Source: CAYOYK01 sp964408185 (lineage in GTDB: Bacteria; Bacillota; Clostridia; Christensenellales; Aristaeellaceae). From it: DNA of 62,764 nucleotides. The first letter of the stretch is position 1. Every line of letters begins with the position of its first letter. The position numbers were made by a program, and so were the translations under genes. The stretch covers positions 1-62,764 of the forward strand of contig CAYOYK010000013.1 in assembly GCA_964408185.1 (NCBI GenBank). The letters are read 5' to 3'. The notes below the pieces were generated by a model. The model saw only the letters and a program-made list of their open reading frames with translations. It made no database searches and was not told where the DNA came from. This document shows, one piece after another, positions 22,896 to 30,946 of this stretch.

Positions 22896-24321
22896 CCTCA
22901 AGCGCGCAATCGACGTTGATCTTTCCCGCCTGCGCACCACGGAGCGAGAGCGCGCCGTGATATTGACGAACGCATTGGAGGGACACAAGGTGAAGAAAAA
23001 GCTATCCGTGGCTTTTGTGCTGGCGATGACGCTGGTGCTGCTTGCCGCCGCCGCGCTGGCGGTGGTGACCATTCAGGAAACCGGGCGCATTATCGCGCAG
23101 AACGAGCAGGAGCTCGGCGACTATATCGACTGGCCGGCCGAAAAGAAGGCGGCGGTTGTGCGCGAGCTGATAGACGAGGGCTATATTGCCGATACGCCCG
23201 AACGCGGGCGGCTGAGGGACGGCGCGCTGGCGCAGGACGAGCTGGCGCGCGTGGCGGACGAGGCCATTGCCGAGCTGACCGGCGAGGACGCGCGCTACGC
23301 GAGCTTTCTGGGCATTATGAACGCCGTGTGGGGCCCGTTTGAGGATTGGTCGGACGAGCAGAAGGCGTGGTACTCGCAGGTGATGACGGACGTGGGCGCG
23401 GAGACGGACGGCAAGACCTACTACGTTACGCCCACCGGGCCGATGACCGGGCAGGAGGCCGTCGCCATAGCCAAGCGAGAGATCGCGCGCGGCTTCGGCA
23501 TGGACGAGGCTCTGCTGGATAAGTACCGGGTGTTCGAGGTGAGCTATCAGGTGCCGGAATTCGCCGAGCCTGGCGACACCAAGGCCTACTGGTACGTCGC
23601 CATGGATACGTGGCATACCGAGCTGGACGGGCAGGAGGGCCTGCCCTTCAACGCCATCGACGTGTTTGTCGATCCCGATACGGGCGAGCTGCTGGAGCCC
23701 ATCGAGGAAAAGGTGAAGGCGTGGGACGCGGCGAGGGCGCGCTCGGAGCATCCGCTCTATGTCGCCCTTCGGGCGTTTGAGCAATCCGTCAACGAACCCA
23801 AGGCGTTCCGTACCTGGACGCTGGAGCATAAGGCCCGCTGGTCGGCGGAGATGGCCCCGCAGATCAAGCAATACTTTGCCGAGAACGGCGACGACAACGA
23901 GCTGCTGCTTGGCTACACGATGAAGGCCGCCATGCTGTACACCTACGGCCTGCCGGACGACAAGGCGATCCCGCAGGAGCGGGCGCTGGATATCGCGCGG
24001 GAGGCGCTGCGCTCGGCCTACGGCCTGTCCGACGAGGAGCTGGCCCTGCTGTTCGATCTCAAGGGCGCTTTCTATGAGCCGTGCCTGTTTTACGATGTGA
24101 CCGACCCCGAACGCCCGCTGTGGAAGTTCTTCCTTAGTATGCCAAGCGTCTACGACTCGGACGACGCGGTCGTCGCGCGCGTCAAGGTGCTGTACGGCGT
24201 GGACACGGAGTACGACCGTTTTTACAAGGCGGAGCTGGACGCCCGCACGGGCGAGGTGCTTCGCACGCTGAGCATGCGCTACCTGCCGGATGATCTGGCG
24301 GGCTACGCGGATATCTACTGA
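22885..24321 (+). CDS. Anti-sigma-like single-pass membrane protein with PepSY-like exterior
   Basis: The 478-residue protein has a short cytoplasmic tail (1-35, NLKRAIDVDLSRLRTTERER), one membrane helix (about 38-58, LSVAFVLAMTLVLLAAAALAV), and a long extracytoplasmic part with two PepSY-like or imperfectly repeated modules. These are recognisable from paired phrases QEAVAIAKREIARGFGM...DVFVDPDTGELLE and ERALDIAREALRSAYGL...AELDARTGEVLR. Topology and overlap with the ECF sigma gene argue for a cognate regulator. There is no ZAS motif. The ATG 22885 is chosen because GGGGAGG lies seven bases upstream. Confidence 0.72.
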   Translation: MANNLKRAIDVDLSRLRTTERERAVILTNALEGHKVKKKLSVAFVLAMTLVLLAAAALAVVTIQETGRIIAQNEQELGDYIDWPAEKKAAVVRELIDEGYIADTPERGRLRDGALAQDELARVADEAIAELTGEDARYASFLGIMNAVWGPFEDWSDEQKAWYSQVMTDVGAETDGKTYYVTPTGPMTGQEAVAIAKREIARGFGMDEALLDKYRVFEVSYQVPEFAEPGDTKAYWYVAMDTWHTELDGQEGLPFNAIDVFVDPDTGELLEPIEEKVKAWDAARARSEHPLYVALRAFEQSVNEPKAFRTWTLEHKARWSAEMAPQIKQYFAENGDDNELLLGYTMKAAMLYTYGLPDDKAIPQERALDIAREALRSAYGLSDEELALLFDLKGAFYEPCLFYDVTDPERPLWKFFLSMPSVYDSDDAVVARVKVLYGVDTEYDRFYKAELDARTGEVLRTLSMRYLPDDLAGYADIY

Positions 24322-24346
24322 GCCGGAGCGGATATGAGCGGCTCAA

Positions 24347-24380
24347 ACGGCCCCGCAGCGTACGCCGCGGGGCCGTGCCT
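24347..24380. terminator. Bidirectional terminator between convergent operons
   Basis: ACGGCCCCGC and GCGGGGCCGT form a ten-pair stem with a ten-base loop, and GCCTTTT follows on the plus strand. It lies between the plus-strand anti-sigma stop (24321) and the minus-strand stop at 24387. Confidence 0.75.
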
Positions 24381-24386
24381 TTTCGC

Positions 24387-26540
24387 TTATTCCTCCAGCG
24401 TCGCAAGCCGGACGCGGTTATCCAGCTCCGCGATCAGGCGCTCCGCGTCCATCGCGCCGCCGAGGTAGCGCCACAGCAGCGTCAGGCAATCCTCGTCCAC
24501 GGGCCGATAGCGCGCAAACACCAAGTAGGGCGTTACGTTCGCGCGGTAGGCGGCGATCATCTGATCGGTCATCAGGTACCGCTCCGAGTGAATCACGCCG
24601 ATGTACCACTCCAGACGCTCTATCTCCTCACGGAGCTCGGCGGCGTTTTCCGCGCCGGGCAAGTCCGCCTTGCACTGCGCCAGCTTTCCCTCGGTCGCAG
24701 CCAAGTCCTCGTCCCAGTTGGGGCGCTCAACGCTTTGGGTATGGCTTGGGAAAAACTGCACGCCCTCCGCGGCGGGCGCGTAGTTTTGCGCCATGGTCAG
24801 CAGGTACTGCATCGCCTCGCCCAATCGAGCGCTGGAGGCGTTTACCGTCATCACGCGCAGGGTGGTGGGAAAAACCGGCTCCGTGTCCGCGTCCAGCGAC
24901 AGGATCAGTCGCTTACACGAACTGTCCGGGTCATCAAAATCGGTGGCCATATTCGTGTTGAAAAGCGCCTGCTTATCCCAGCGCGCCTCGGTATCCAACT
25001 CCAGCGCGCTCTCCAGCGCGTCAAAATCAATCTCGCCCAGCCGCGCGATCAGCTTGCGGAACAGCGGCGTATCAAACCGAAGCGGCTGATTTTCCTGTTG
25101 CAGCGTAGCCACGTAGTGCTGGTACATCATCTGGTACAGCGTCACGTCCAGACTGTCGTCGATCATCGGCGCGTACTCCGGCCACGCCTCCGCATAGGCT
25201 CCCGGCCAAGCCTCGATGAAATCCAGCAGCTCCATAAAGCTGGATGGCAGCTTGTCAAGGCCCATTTCCTCCGCCATGACGCTGTCGTAGCTCAGCGGAA
25301 AATCCTCGTAGGAGACGGGCATGGCGTAGAGATCGCCGTCCACCCTGCACGCGTCGATGACAGACGGCTCCATGGTATCGGCAACGGCAAGCAGCGCGGG
25401 ATCGGTGATCCGCGCCAGATAGCCCTTGCGCGCCAGCTTTTCAAACGGGATGTTTTGCAAATCCACGCCCAGCAGGTCGAAGCCCGCGGTTTGCATGAAC
25501 AGCTGATTGGTCAGCTCCTCCCATGTGTAGAGCGCGTCGTCCGTTACCGTAACGCTCACATCGGGATGCTCGCGCAAAAAGGCGTTGTGCTGCATGGCCC
25601 ACGGAGCGTTCATCACCACCAGCGCGCCCTGCCGCGCGGCGTCGCGGTTCAGCTCCCGCACGGCGATGCCGCGCCATTCGTCCGCAACGTAGAGACAACC
25701 CCTGCCCAGCATGCCCGCGCTGATCCCTCCGCCCAGCATCCACGGCAGGTAGGCGCACAGTACCGGCGCTTCTCCCTCGACGGCGTACACCTCGCCAGCC
25801 GCAAGCACGTACAGGCTGCCGCTCGCGCCGTCGTACAGCGCGCCGGTCACGATGGGCAGATCGACCGAGGCAAGCGGCTCCATCACACCGGTTTGCGGGT
25901 CGAACGTCAGCAGATGCGCGGTGGGCTCCTCCCCGTCATCCTGCGTAAGAATCAGCGCGCGCGTGTCGTCATAGGGCGCTACAAACAGAACGTCCTCAAC
26001 GGTTTGCAGCGGCTCGCCCGTATCGAGGCTCCACGCTTGGAGCGTATCGCCGGAATCGGACATTTGCATGCTGCCGCACAGGCAAAGCGCGTCCTTGGTA
26101 CACGCCGCGCCAAGAATGGTCATCTCCTCGTCCTCCCGGAGGGCGGAGAAGTCCAGCCGCAGCCGATGCTCCGGCGCAAAGCGGCCCTCCGCGTCCACCA
26201 GCAGCCACACGTCGCCCGTCATATCGGACAGGCCATACAGGCATTCGCCGTCGGTAAAAAGCCGCGCGATCCACGCCTCCTCGCCGTCGGGCGTCCGCAG
26301 CACGTCCAGCGTGGCAAAATCGGCAAGCCCGTCCTCGCCAAGCGTATAGCGCCGCAGCGCCGCCGAGTGATACCCGTCGTGCACGTACAGCGTTTCGCCC
26401 ACGCCGCAGACCGCCGCAAAAGCGGCGGTCTGATCGTATTCGTCCATCAGGAGCAGGTTTTGGTTTTCCGCGCGGGCGGCGGGCGCGGCGCAGGCCAGCA
26501 GCGCAAGCGCGGCAGCCAAGCAAGCAAGTCGTTTCAGCAT
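24387..26540 (-). CDS. Exported chimera: beta-propeller-like N-terminus plus extracellular solute-binding-like C-terminus
   Basis: The 717-residue protein has a signal peptide with a possible lipidated cysteine (MLKRLACLAAALALLACAAP). Residues about 25-300 show propeller-like repeats (ETLYVHDGYHSAALRRY, GECLYGLSDMTGDVWLL, ASGSLYVLAAGEVYAVEG). Residues about 310-717 resemble ABC solute-binding proteins of family 1: HNAFLREHPDVSVTV, LYTWEELTNQLFMQTAGFDLLGVD, VDGDLYAMPVSYEDFPLSYD and FMELLDFIEAWPGAY. It ends the sigma/anti-sigma operon starting at 30580, and no permease is nearby, so sensing or ligand presentation is more likely than transport. Start 26540 is set by GGGAGG. Confidence 0.75.
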   Translation of the reverse strand: MLKRLACLAAALALLACAAPAARAENQNLLLMDEYDQTAAFAAVCGVGETLYVHDGYHSAALRRYTLGEDGLADFATLDVLRTPDGEEAWIARLFTDGECLYGLSDMTGDVWLLVDAEGRFAPEHRLRLDFSALREDEEMTILGAACTKDALCLCGSMQMSDSGDTLQAWSLDTGEPLQTVEDVLFVAPYDDTRALILTQDDGEEPTAHLLTFDPQTGVMEPLASVDLPIVTGALYDGASGSLYVLAAGEVYAVEGEAPVLCAYLPWMLGGGISAGMLGRGCLYVADEWRGIAVRELNRDAARQGALVVMNAPWAMQHNAFLREHPDVSVTVTDDALYTWEELTNQLFMQTAGFDLLGVDLQNIPFEKLARKGYLARITDPALLAVADTMEPSVIDACRVDGDLYAMPVSYEDFPLSYDSVMAEEMGLDKLPSSFMELLDFIEAWPGAYAEAWPEYAPMIDDSLDVTLYQMMYQHYVATLQQENQPLRFDTPLFRKLIARLGEIDFDALESALELDTEARWDKQALFNTNMATDFDDPDSSCKRLILSLDADTEPVFPTTLRVMTVNASSARLGEAMQYLLTMAQNYAPAAEGVQFFPSHTQSVERPNWDEDLAATEGKLAQCKADLPGAENAAELREEIERLEWYIGVIHSERYLMTDQMIAAYRANVTPYLVFARYRPVDEDCLTLLWRYLGGAMDAERLIAELDNRVRLATLEE

Positions 26541-26651
26541 TGGCGATTCCTCCCATGGCAAAATAACCCGTTTCGCCCAATCAAACGACCGGGAACGGCG
26601 GATTCTTCCCAAGGGTCGGCGGGCGGGAGTACAGCTCCCGCCCGCCTGTTT

Positions 26652-27824
26652 TCACCGCTTGCCGCCCACGTCGGCCCACGTGAGAAGGCTCCCCGCTTGC
26701 AGGGGGTTGTCGATCCCGTTTTGCAGCAGAATGTCCGTGGGCAGCAGCTCGCCCGTCTGCGCGCTGTAATAGAAATCGCCGTATTCCTGCGGCACCACCT
26801 CGCCGCCGTCCCGCTCGCTGTAATAGGGCATTACATGCTCCTGCTTGGCGTTTTGGGTGTAGCCGCCGTGCATGCGCCACACGGGCGCCAGCAGCCAGCG
26901 GCCCTCGCTGCGTTTGCCCTCGTACATGGCCAGATAGCCGAACTCCAGCTCGTCCACGCCGCGCAGATGGCCGGACTCGATTTGCGCCGTGAGCACGCGC
27001 TTCATCGCGTCAAGCGAGAGCAGCGGCACGTCGGCCTCGCGCACGCCGGTTTCGCGGGAGCAGGACACCGTGAAGTGATAGTACCCGGCGTTGGCATAGA
27101 AGAAATACAGCGTGCCCTTGGGCGTGACCGTCCACTCGCCGGAGTATCCCACCACGGGGATGCCGTGGAAAAGCTGCTCGGCCTCCAGATAAAAGCTGCC
27201 CCAGCGGGAGAACTGCTTGCCCAGAATCAGCTCGCCCTTTTTGTTCTCCTTTGCCATGTACTCCACGCCGTCGGCGGTCACCCGCCGGATGCGAAAGTCC
27301 GCCAGCGTCAGGCCGAAAATCGGCTCGATCTCCGTATCGATCTTTTGCAGATACTGTTCGTAGGTCAAATCGACATTCTCCGGCTGGAACGTCGGCGCAT
27401 CGCCGTAGAACCACTCGGTGTAGGGCTGGCTGTTCGCCAGCTTGCCGGCATAGCTGCCCTTTGCGCCGGGCGCCATGATGCTCTCCGCGAGATAATCCAC
27501 GCTGAGCGAGCTGCTGAAGGAATAGACCGTCACGCCCTTCACGCCCTGATACCTGTCCAGCGAGCCGGACGCGACGTCGCCCTCGCCCATGCCCGCAATT
27601 TCGAGCACGGGGCACGCGTCGGTCTCCGGCATGCGGATGACGTCCACGGCGACGGTCACCTCGCGGCCCTGCGCGGAGAAGGTTTCGTTCCAGCCGGCCG
27701 CCGCCTGCGCGGACAGCTCCGGCAGGGACACGTAATCGGACGCGGAGAAATCGCCCTCCGCAAGGCAGGGGATCGACGCGAGCGCCATGCAAAGCGCCAG
27801 CAGCAAGCCAAATAACCGTTTCAT
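26652..27824 (-). CDS. Exported protein, paralogue of the upstream gene
   Basis: The 390-residue protein has a signal peptide (MKRLFGLLLALCMALASIPCLA). The mature protein begins with a segment VSLPELSAQAAAGWNETFSAQGREV, which parallels VTLPALREQAQTRWTQTYQTKWRDV in the upstream gene. Both end with a PepSY-like stretch and FYYSAQTGELLP or LLVDAQTGELVQ before a Trp-Asp-Asp/Val tail. I know no function for this family. The start at 27824 is preferred to an in-frame ATG six bases earlier because of SD spacing. The overlap in layout suggests an ancestral duplication within the operon. Confidence 0.75.
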   Translation of the reverse strand: MKRLFGLLLALCMALASIPCLAEGDFSASDYVSLPELSAQAAAGWNETFSAQGREVTVAVDVIRMPETDACPVLEIAGMGEGDVASGSLDRYQGVKGVTVYSFSSSLSVDYLAESIMAPGAKGSYAGKLANSQPYTEWFYGDAPTFQPENVDLTYEQYLQKIDTEIEPIFGLTLADFRIRRVTADGVEYMAKENKKGELILGKQFSRWGSFYLEAEQLFHGIPVVGYSGEWTVTPKGTLYFFYANAGYYHFTVSCSRETGVREADVPLLSLDAMKRVLTAQIESGHLRGVDELEFGYLAMYEGKRSEGRWLLAPVWRMHGGYTQNAKQEHVMPYYSERDGGEVVPQEYGDFYYSAQTGELLPTDILLQNGIDNPLQAGSLLTWADVGGKR

Positions 27825-27836
27825 CTTCATCTCTCC

Positions 27837-29042
27837 TTACTTTACGTCGTCCCACGAAACAAAGCCTGTAAATTCGCAGCGATCCTGCGCTTGGCTTTCC
27901 TGCACAAGCTCGCCGGTTTGCGCGTCCACCAGCAGCTGGCGATAATCCAGCGAGTTGCGCTCATCCATGGTATAGCTGGCGGTCTCGCGCAGGCTGCCGC
28001 CGGGATTGCCGACATACAGGCAGTTGATCTGCCACATGGGGCGGGCATAGTAGCGCGCGGCGGCGCATTCAGCCCTTCTCACCACGGCGGCATCCTCCAT
28101 TGCGTCCCGACTGTCGCGGCCCTCCACCATCGCCTCCTTGCGGGAGTGGTATACGCCCGGCTCGTTATAGAGCACATAGCCAAGCTCCACCTCGTAGATC
28201 TTGCGGATATGCCCCGCCGTGATTTCCGGCTCGATGGCGGCGATCACCGTATCCAGCGGACACAGGGGCACGTCCGCCGCAATGGTTTCCACGGGCTGTG
28301 CACACCACAGGTGCAGGTTGTGCATCTTGCCGTCGTAGGCGTCGTAAGTGGCCATGCAGCGTGGAAAGTCAAGGATTTCATCCGCGCGGCTTTCGCCGTG
28401 GACGTGGTCCGTCACGGCCTCGTAGATGTGCGAGAGCACCGGCACGCCCGAAACGCAGGTGCGGAAATCAAAGCAGATGCCGCCGGGAAGCGCGTCCTTC
28501 TTGTAGCCGTAGTAGAACAAATGGCTCACGCTCAGCCGCGTGGGAGTGCGGAAGTCAAAGCCGGAGGCGTCGTAGCCCGCGGAGGTGATAAAAGCCTCCG
28601 TCATGTCGCAGATCTCGCCAAATGTGAGGTCGCTCATCGGAATATAGGTATTCTGGGGGGCAAAGCCGCTGTTGTACACCTCTCTGGGCTCGGCGTCCCT
28701 GTTAAGGCGCTCTCCGTCCAGCTTGCGGGGATACGTCGGCCGCTCATTATAAAAGTAGACCCAAAAGGGCGTGCTGTCCAGTTTCTCCCAGCCCACATCC
28801 GCGGCGGCGGGCAAAGGCTTGTCCGCGCCGTTGCCCAGCAGCAGCAGGGGCATCGCGTCGCCGTCCGGCACCCTCACCTGCGCGTCGATTTGCACATCTC
28901 GCCACTTGGTTTGGTAGGTTTGCGTCCAGCGCGTCTGCGCCTGCTCGCGCAGCGCGGGCAATGTGACATACTCCGTTTCCGCACGGGCGCAAAGCGGGGT
29001 GAGCGCCAGCGCCAGCAGCAAGGAAATCAACCGTTTTTTCAT
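27837..29042 (-). CDS. Exported protein, first of two paralogues in the sigma operon
   Basis: The 401-residue protein has a signal peptide (MKKRLISLLLALALTPLCARA). The mature domain is similar along its length to the downstream paralogue: N-terminal LPALREQAQTRW, central LTFGEICDMTEAFITSAGYDASGFD against LTYEQYLQKIDTEIEPIFGL, and C-terminal EITAGHIRKIYEVELGYVLY against QIESGHLRGVDELEFGYLAMY. It has six cysteines that could form disulphides. AGGAGG lies eight bases upstream of the start. It sits between the anti-sigma gene and its paralogue with 12-base gaps, so it is co-expressed with the sigma factor. Confidence 0.75.
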   Translation of the reverse strand: MKKRLISLLLALALTPLCARAETEYVTLPALREQAQTRWTQTYQTKWRDVQIDAQVRVPDGDAMPLLLLGNGADKPLPAAADVGWEKLDSTPFWVYFYNERPTYPRKLDGERLNRDAEPREVYNSGFAPQNTYIPMSDLTFGEICDMTEAFITSAGYDASGFDFRTPTRLSVSHLFYYGYKKDALPGGICFDFRTCVSGVPVLSHIYEAVTDHVHGESRADEILDFPRCMATYDAYDGKMHNLHLWCAQPVETIAADVPLCPLDTVIAAIEPEITAGHIRKIYEVELGYVLYNEPGVYHSRKEAMVEGRDSRDAMEDAAVVRRAECAAARYYARPMWQINCLYVGNPGGSLRETASYTMDERNSLDYRQLLVDAQTGELVQESQAQDRCEFTGFVSWDDVK

Positions 29043-29054
29043 CGTTCCGTCCTC

Positions 29055-30113
29055 CTATTTGACCCGAATCGCCTGCGACATGTCCACAAGCCACTCGTCG
29101 TTGTCGTCGAGAATCGTCGGCGCAAGGTACGCCTCCGCCGCGTCGGTTGGCAAAAAGATGAATGTGTACTCGGCGGCGTTCTCATCGGCGGAGTTGACCA
29201 TCCACTCGGACAGCGCGCACAGCGCCTCGCCCCGCGCGTCCGCCAGCACCGCGTCCCGCCAATCGGCCAGCAGCAGCTCAAAGTCGCGCGCGGACGTATC
29301 CGCGTTTCTCTCAATGCGCAGGCTGATATACGCGCGCACCGGCGAGAGGGAGGCGCTCAGCACCGTGACCGCAGCGCCGTTCGCGCTCAGCGTGGGCGGC
29401 AGGGTCGGCGCGGCGGCGGCCCTCACGGTAAAGTCCAGCGTGGTGATCTCGCCGCGCCCGCGCCGGATAATCGGCAGGCTGACCGCAAAGTCGCCCTGCG
29501 GCACGATGCCGGACGACGCAAGGTAGATATCTAGGTAGCACAGCGCCTCGCCGTTCTCCGCGCCGGGGATGGTATCGCCGGTGGAGCCGCCCGTCATGGA
29601 GTGCTCCTCGCCGTCCAGACAGAACCAATCGCAGCCCCACGGGCTGACGCCGTCGGCGGCAAGGGCCTGCCGGAAGGCGCTGGCTTCATCCGCCAATTCC
29701 GCGTCGGTAATCGGCGCGTCCGCGCCCTTCACGCGCACGCTGTATACCACGCGCAGGTTGCCGCCGTCGTACACGGCCTGCGTAAGCGCAATGGACGTAT
29801 GCTCGGTTTCCAGCGTAGCCAAGTCGCTCTGCACCAGCTCGCTCGCCTGCGGCAGCACGTCGCTTTGCCCAAACATGCGGGCCATAAAATCAAACACGCC
29901 AAAGTGAATGCCCGCCGCCACGCCGATGGCCGCCAGCAGCAGAACCAGCGCGATCACCACCGTGGCAAAGCGCAGGCGCACGGCATACCGCTTGGGCGCG
30001 TTTTGCGCCGCCGCGTCCCGGCGGATGACCGCAAGCGTCGCGTCCATGCGCCCGTTCACCTGCGACGGCATGCCCGGATAGGCCCGCAGCATCGTTTCTC
30101 TATTCAGCGTCAT
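29055..30113 (-). CDS. Membrane anti-sigma factor, DUF4179-like
   Basis: The 352-residue protein has an N-terminal cytoplasmic tail of about 45 residues, one transmembrane helix (FATVVIALVLLLAAIGVAAGI, about 49-69) and an extracytoplasmic beta-rich domain. The hallmark arrangement is VFDFMARMFG just after the membrane, then IALTQAVYDGGNLRVVYSVRV, as in DUF4179-type anti-sigma factors of Firmicutes. Its start overlaps the sigma stop (ATGA). It should hold the sigma factor at the membrane until an envelope signal arrives. Confidence 0.8.
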   Translation of the reverse strand: MTLNRETMLRAYPGMPSQVNGRMDATLAVIRRDAAAQNAPKRYAVRLRFATVVIALVLLLAAIGVAAGIHFGVFDFMARMFGQSDVLPQASELVQSDLATLETEHTSIALTQAVYDGGNLRVVYSVRVKGADAPITDAELADEASAFRQALAADGVSPWGCDWFCLDGEEHSMTGGSTGDTIPGAENGEALCYLDIYLASSGIVPQGDFAVSLPIIRRGRGEITTLDFTVRAAAAPTLPPTLSANGAAVTVLSASLSPVRAYISLRIERNADTSARDFELLLADWRDAVLADARGEALCALSEWMVNSADENAAEYTFIFLPTDAAEAYLAPTILDDNDEWLVDMSQAIRVK

Positions 30114-30580
30114 ATGATATCGTCCTCCTCGCCCAGAATCTCAGCCAGCTTTTGCCGCCCTCGGTGCATCCGGTTTTTGATCGTCCCCGGCGGCAGATGC
30201 AGCGCGTCGGCAATTTCCCGTATGGACATGCCCTCCATGTAATGCAGCGCGATGGGCAGGCGCAGGCGCTCGTCCAGCAGGCGCAGCGCCTCGTCCAAGT
30301 GCGTATCCTCGGCCTGCGGCGCGGGGATATCCTCCGTCAGCTCGGCCACGCGCAGCTTGCGCCTGCGCAGGATATCCCGGCTGCAATTGACGACGATGCG
30401 CGTCATCCAGCCCCGAAACAGCGCGTCGTCCCGCAGCGTATCCAGCCGCTGCCATGCCTTCATCAGCGCGTCCTGGAGCGCGTCCGCGCAGTCCTCGCTG
30501 CTGTGCAGCACGGTATATGATACGCGGTACAGCATGTCCCGCTGCTGGTTGACCGCATCCGTAAAGCCCTGTACGTCCAT
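30110..30580 (-). CDS. ECF-type RNA polymerase sigma factor
   Basis: The 156-residue protein has region 2 (VNQQRDMLYRVSYTVLHS, CADALQDALMKAWQRLDTL, LFRGWMTRIVVNCSRDILRRRK) and region 4 (RLPIALHYMEGMSIREIADALHLPPGTIKNRMHRG). It is the first gene of a five-gene minus-strand operon ending at 24387: sigma, anti-sigma, two exported paralogues and a propeller/binding-protein chimera. The SD AAAGGAGG lies just upstream. The regulon probably includes this operon itself. Confidence 0.93.
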   Translation of the reverse strand: MDVQGFTDAVNQQRDMLYRVSYTVLHSSEDCADALQDALMKAWQRLDTLRDDALFRGWMTRIVVNCSRDILRRRKLRVAELTEDIPAPQAEDTHLDEALRLLDERLRLPIALHYMEGMSIREIADALHLPPGTIKNRMHRGRQKLAEILGEEDDII

Positions 30581-30946
30581 GGGAGCCTCCTTTATCCGTG
30601 ATAACCGGTTTCACCTACCAAGACGGCGGCCGGGGGCGAAAGGTATGCGCAGGCGAAAATTTTGCCGCCCGCACGGGCAATGCGGCTCCCCCGCCTCGCC
30701 CGGAGCGGCTGCTCCTTCTCTTGTTTTCGACCCGCGCGGCTTGGTACCTGCCTCGCGCGATACGCCGCGTATGCAGCGCCTGCGAGCGGCTTGCCGGGCG
30801 CGCCCGGCAGGCCTTGCGCCTTTGGTCTTCCGTCGCCGCGCTTTTCATTGCCGCGCCTTTCGACATATTCTTGCAAATAATTCCTCGCCGTGTTATGATA
30901 CAGCCAGATAAGGCGCGGAGATACGCCACAATTTGAAGGAGGAACG
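30581..30946. promoter_or_regulatory. Divergent intergenic region with a promoter for the M16 peptidase
   Basis: No gene is supported. On the plus strand TTGCAA at 30871, a 17-base spacer and TATGAT at 30894 make a good SigA promoter for the gene at 30947. For the leftward sigma operon I see only a GGTGAAACCGG string near 30605-30620 that resembles an ECF -35 box, too close to the start to be convincing. The middle is GC-rich and featureless. Confidence 0.6.

Noticed and set aside
24375..27815. A 1146-codon plus-strand open frame
   Set aside because: It lies antisense to two genes with signal peptides and recognisable domains, and its product is Arg/His/Gln-rich without domains. Such shadows are frequent in this high-GC DNA.
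30600..30625. ECF promoter (GGTGAAACC) for the sigma operon
   Set aside because: It lies so close to the ATG that the -10 would overlap the ribosome site, leaving no leader.
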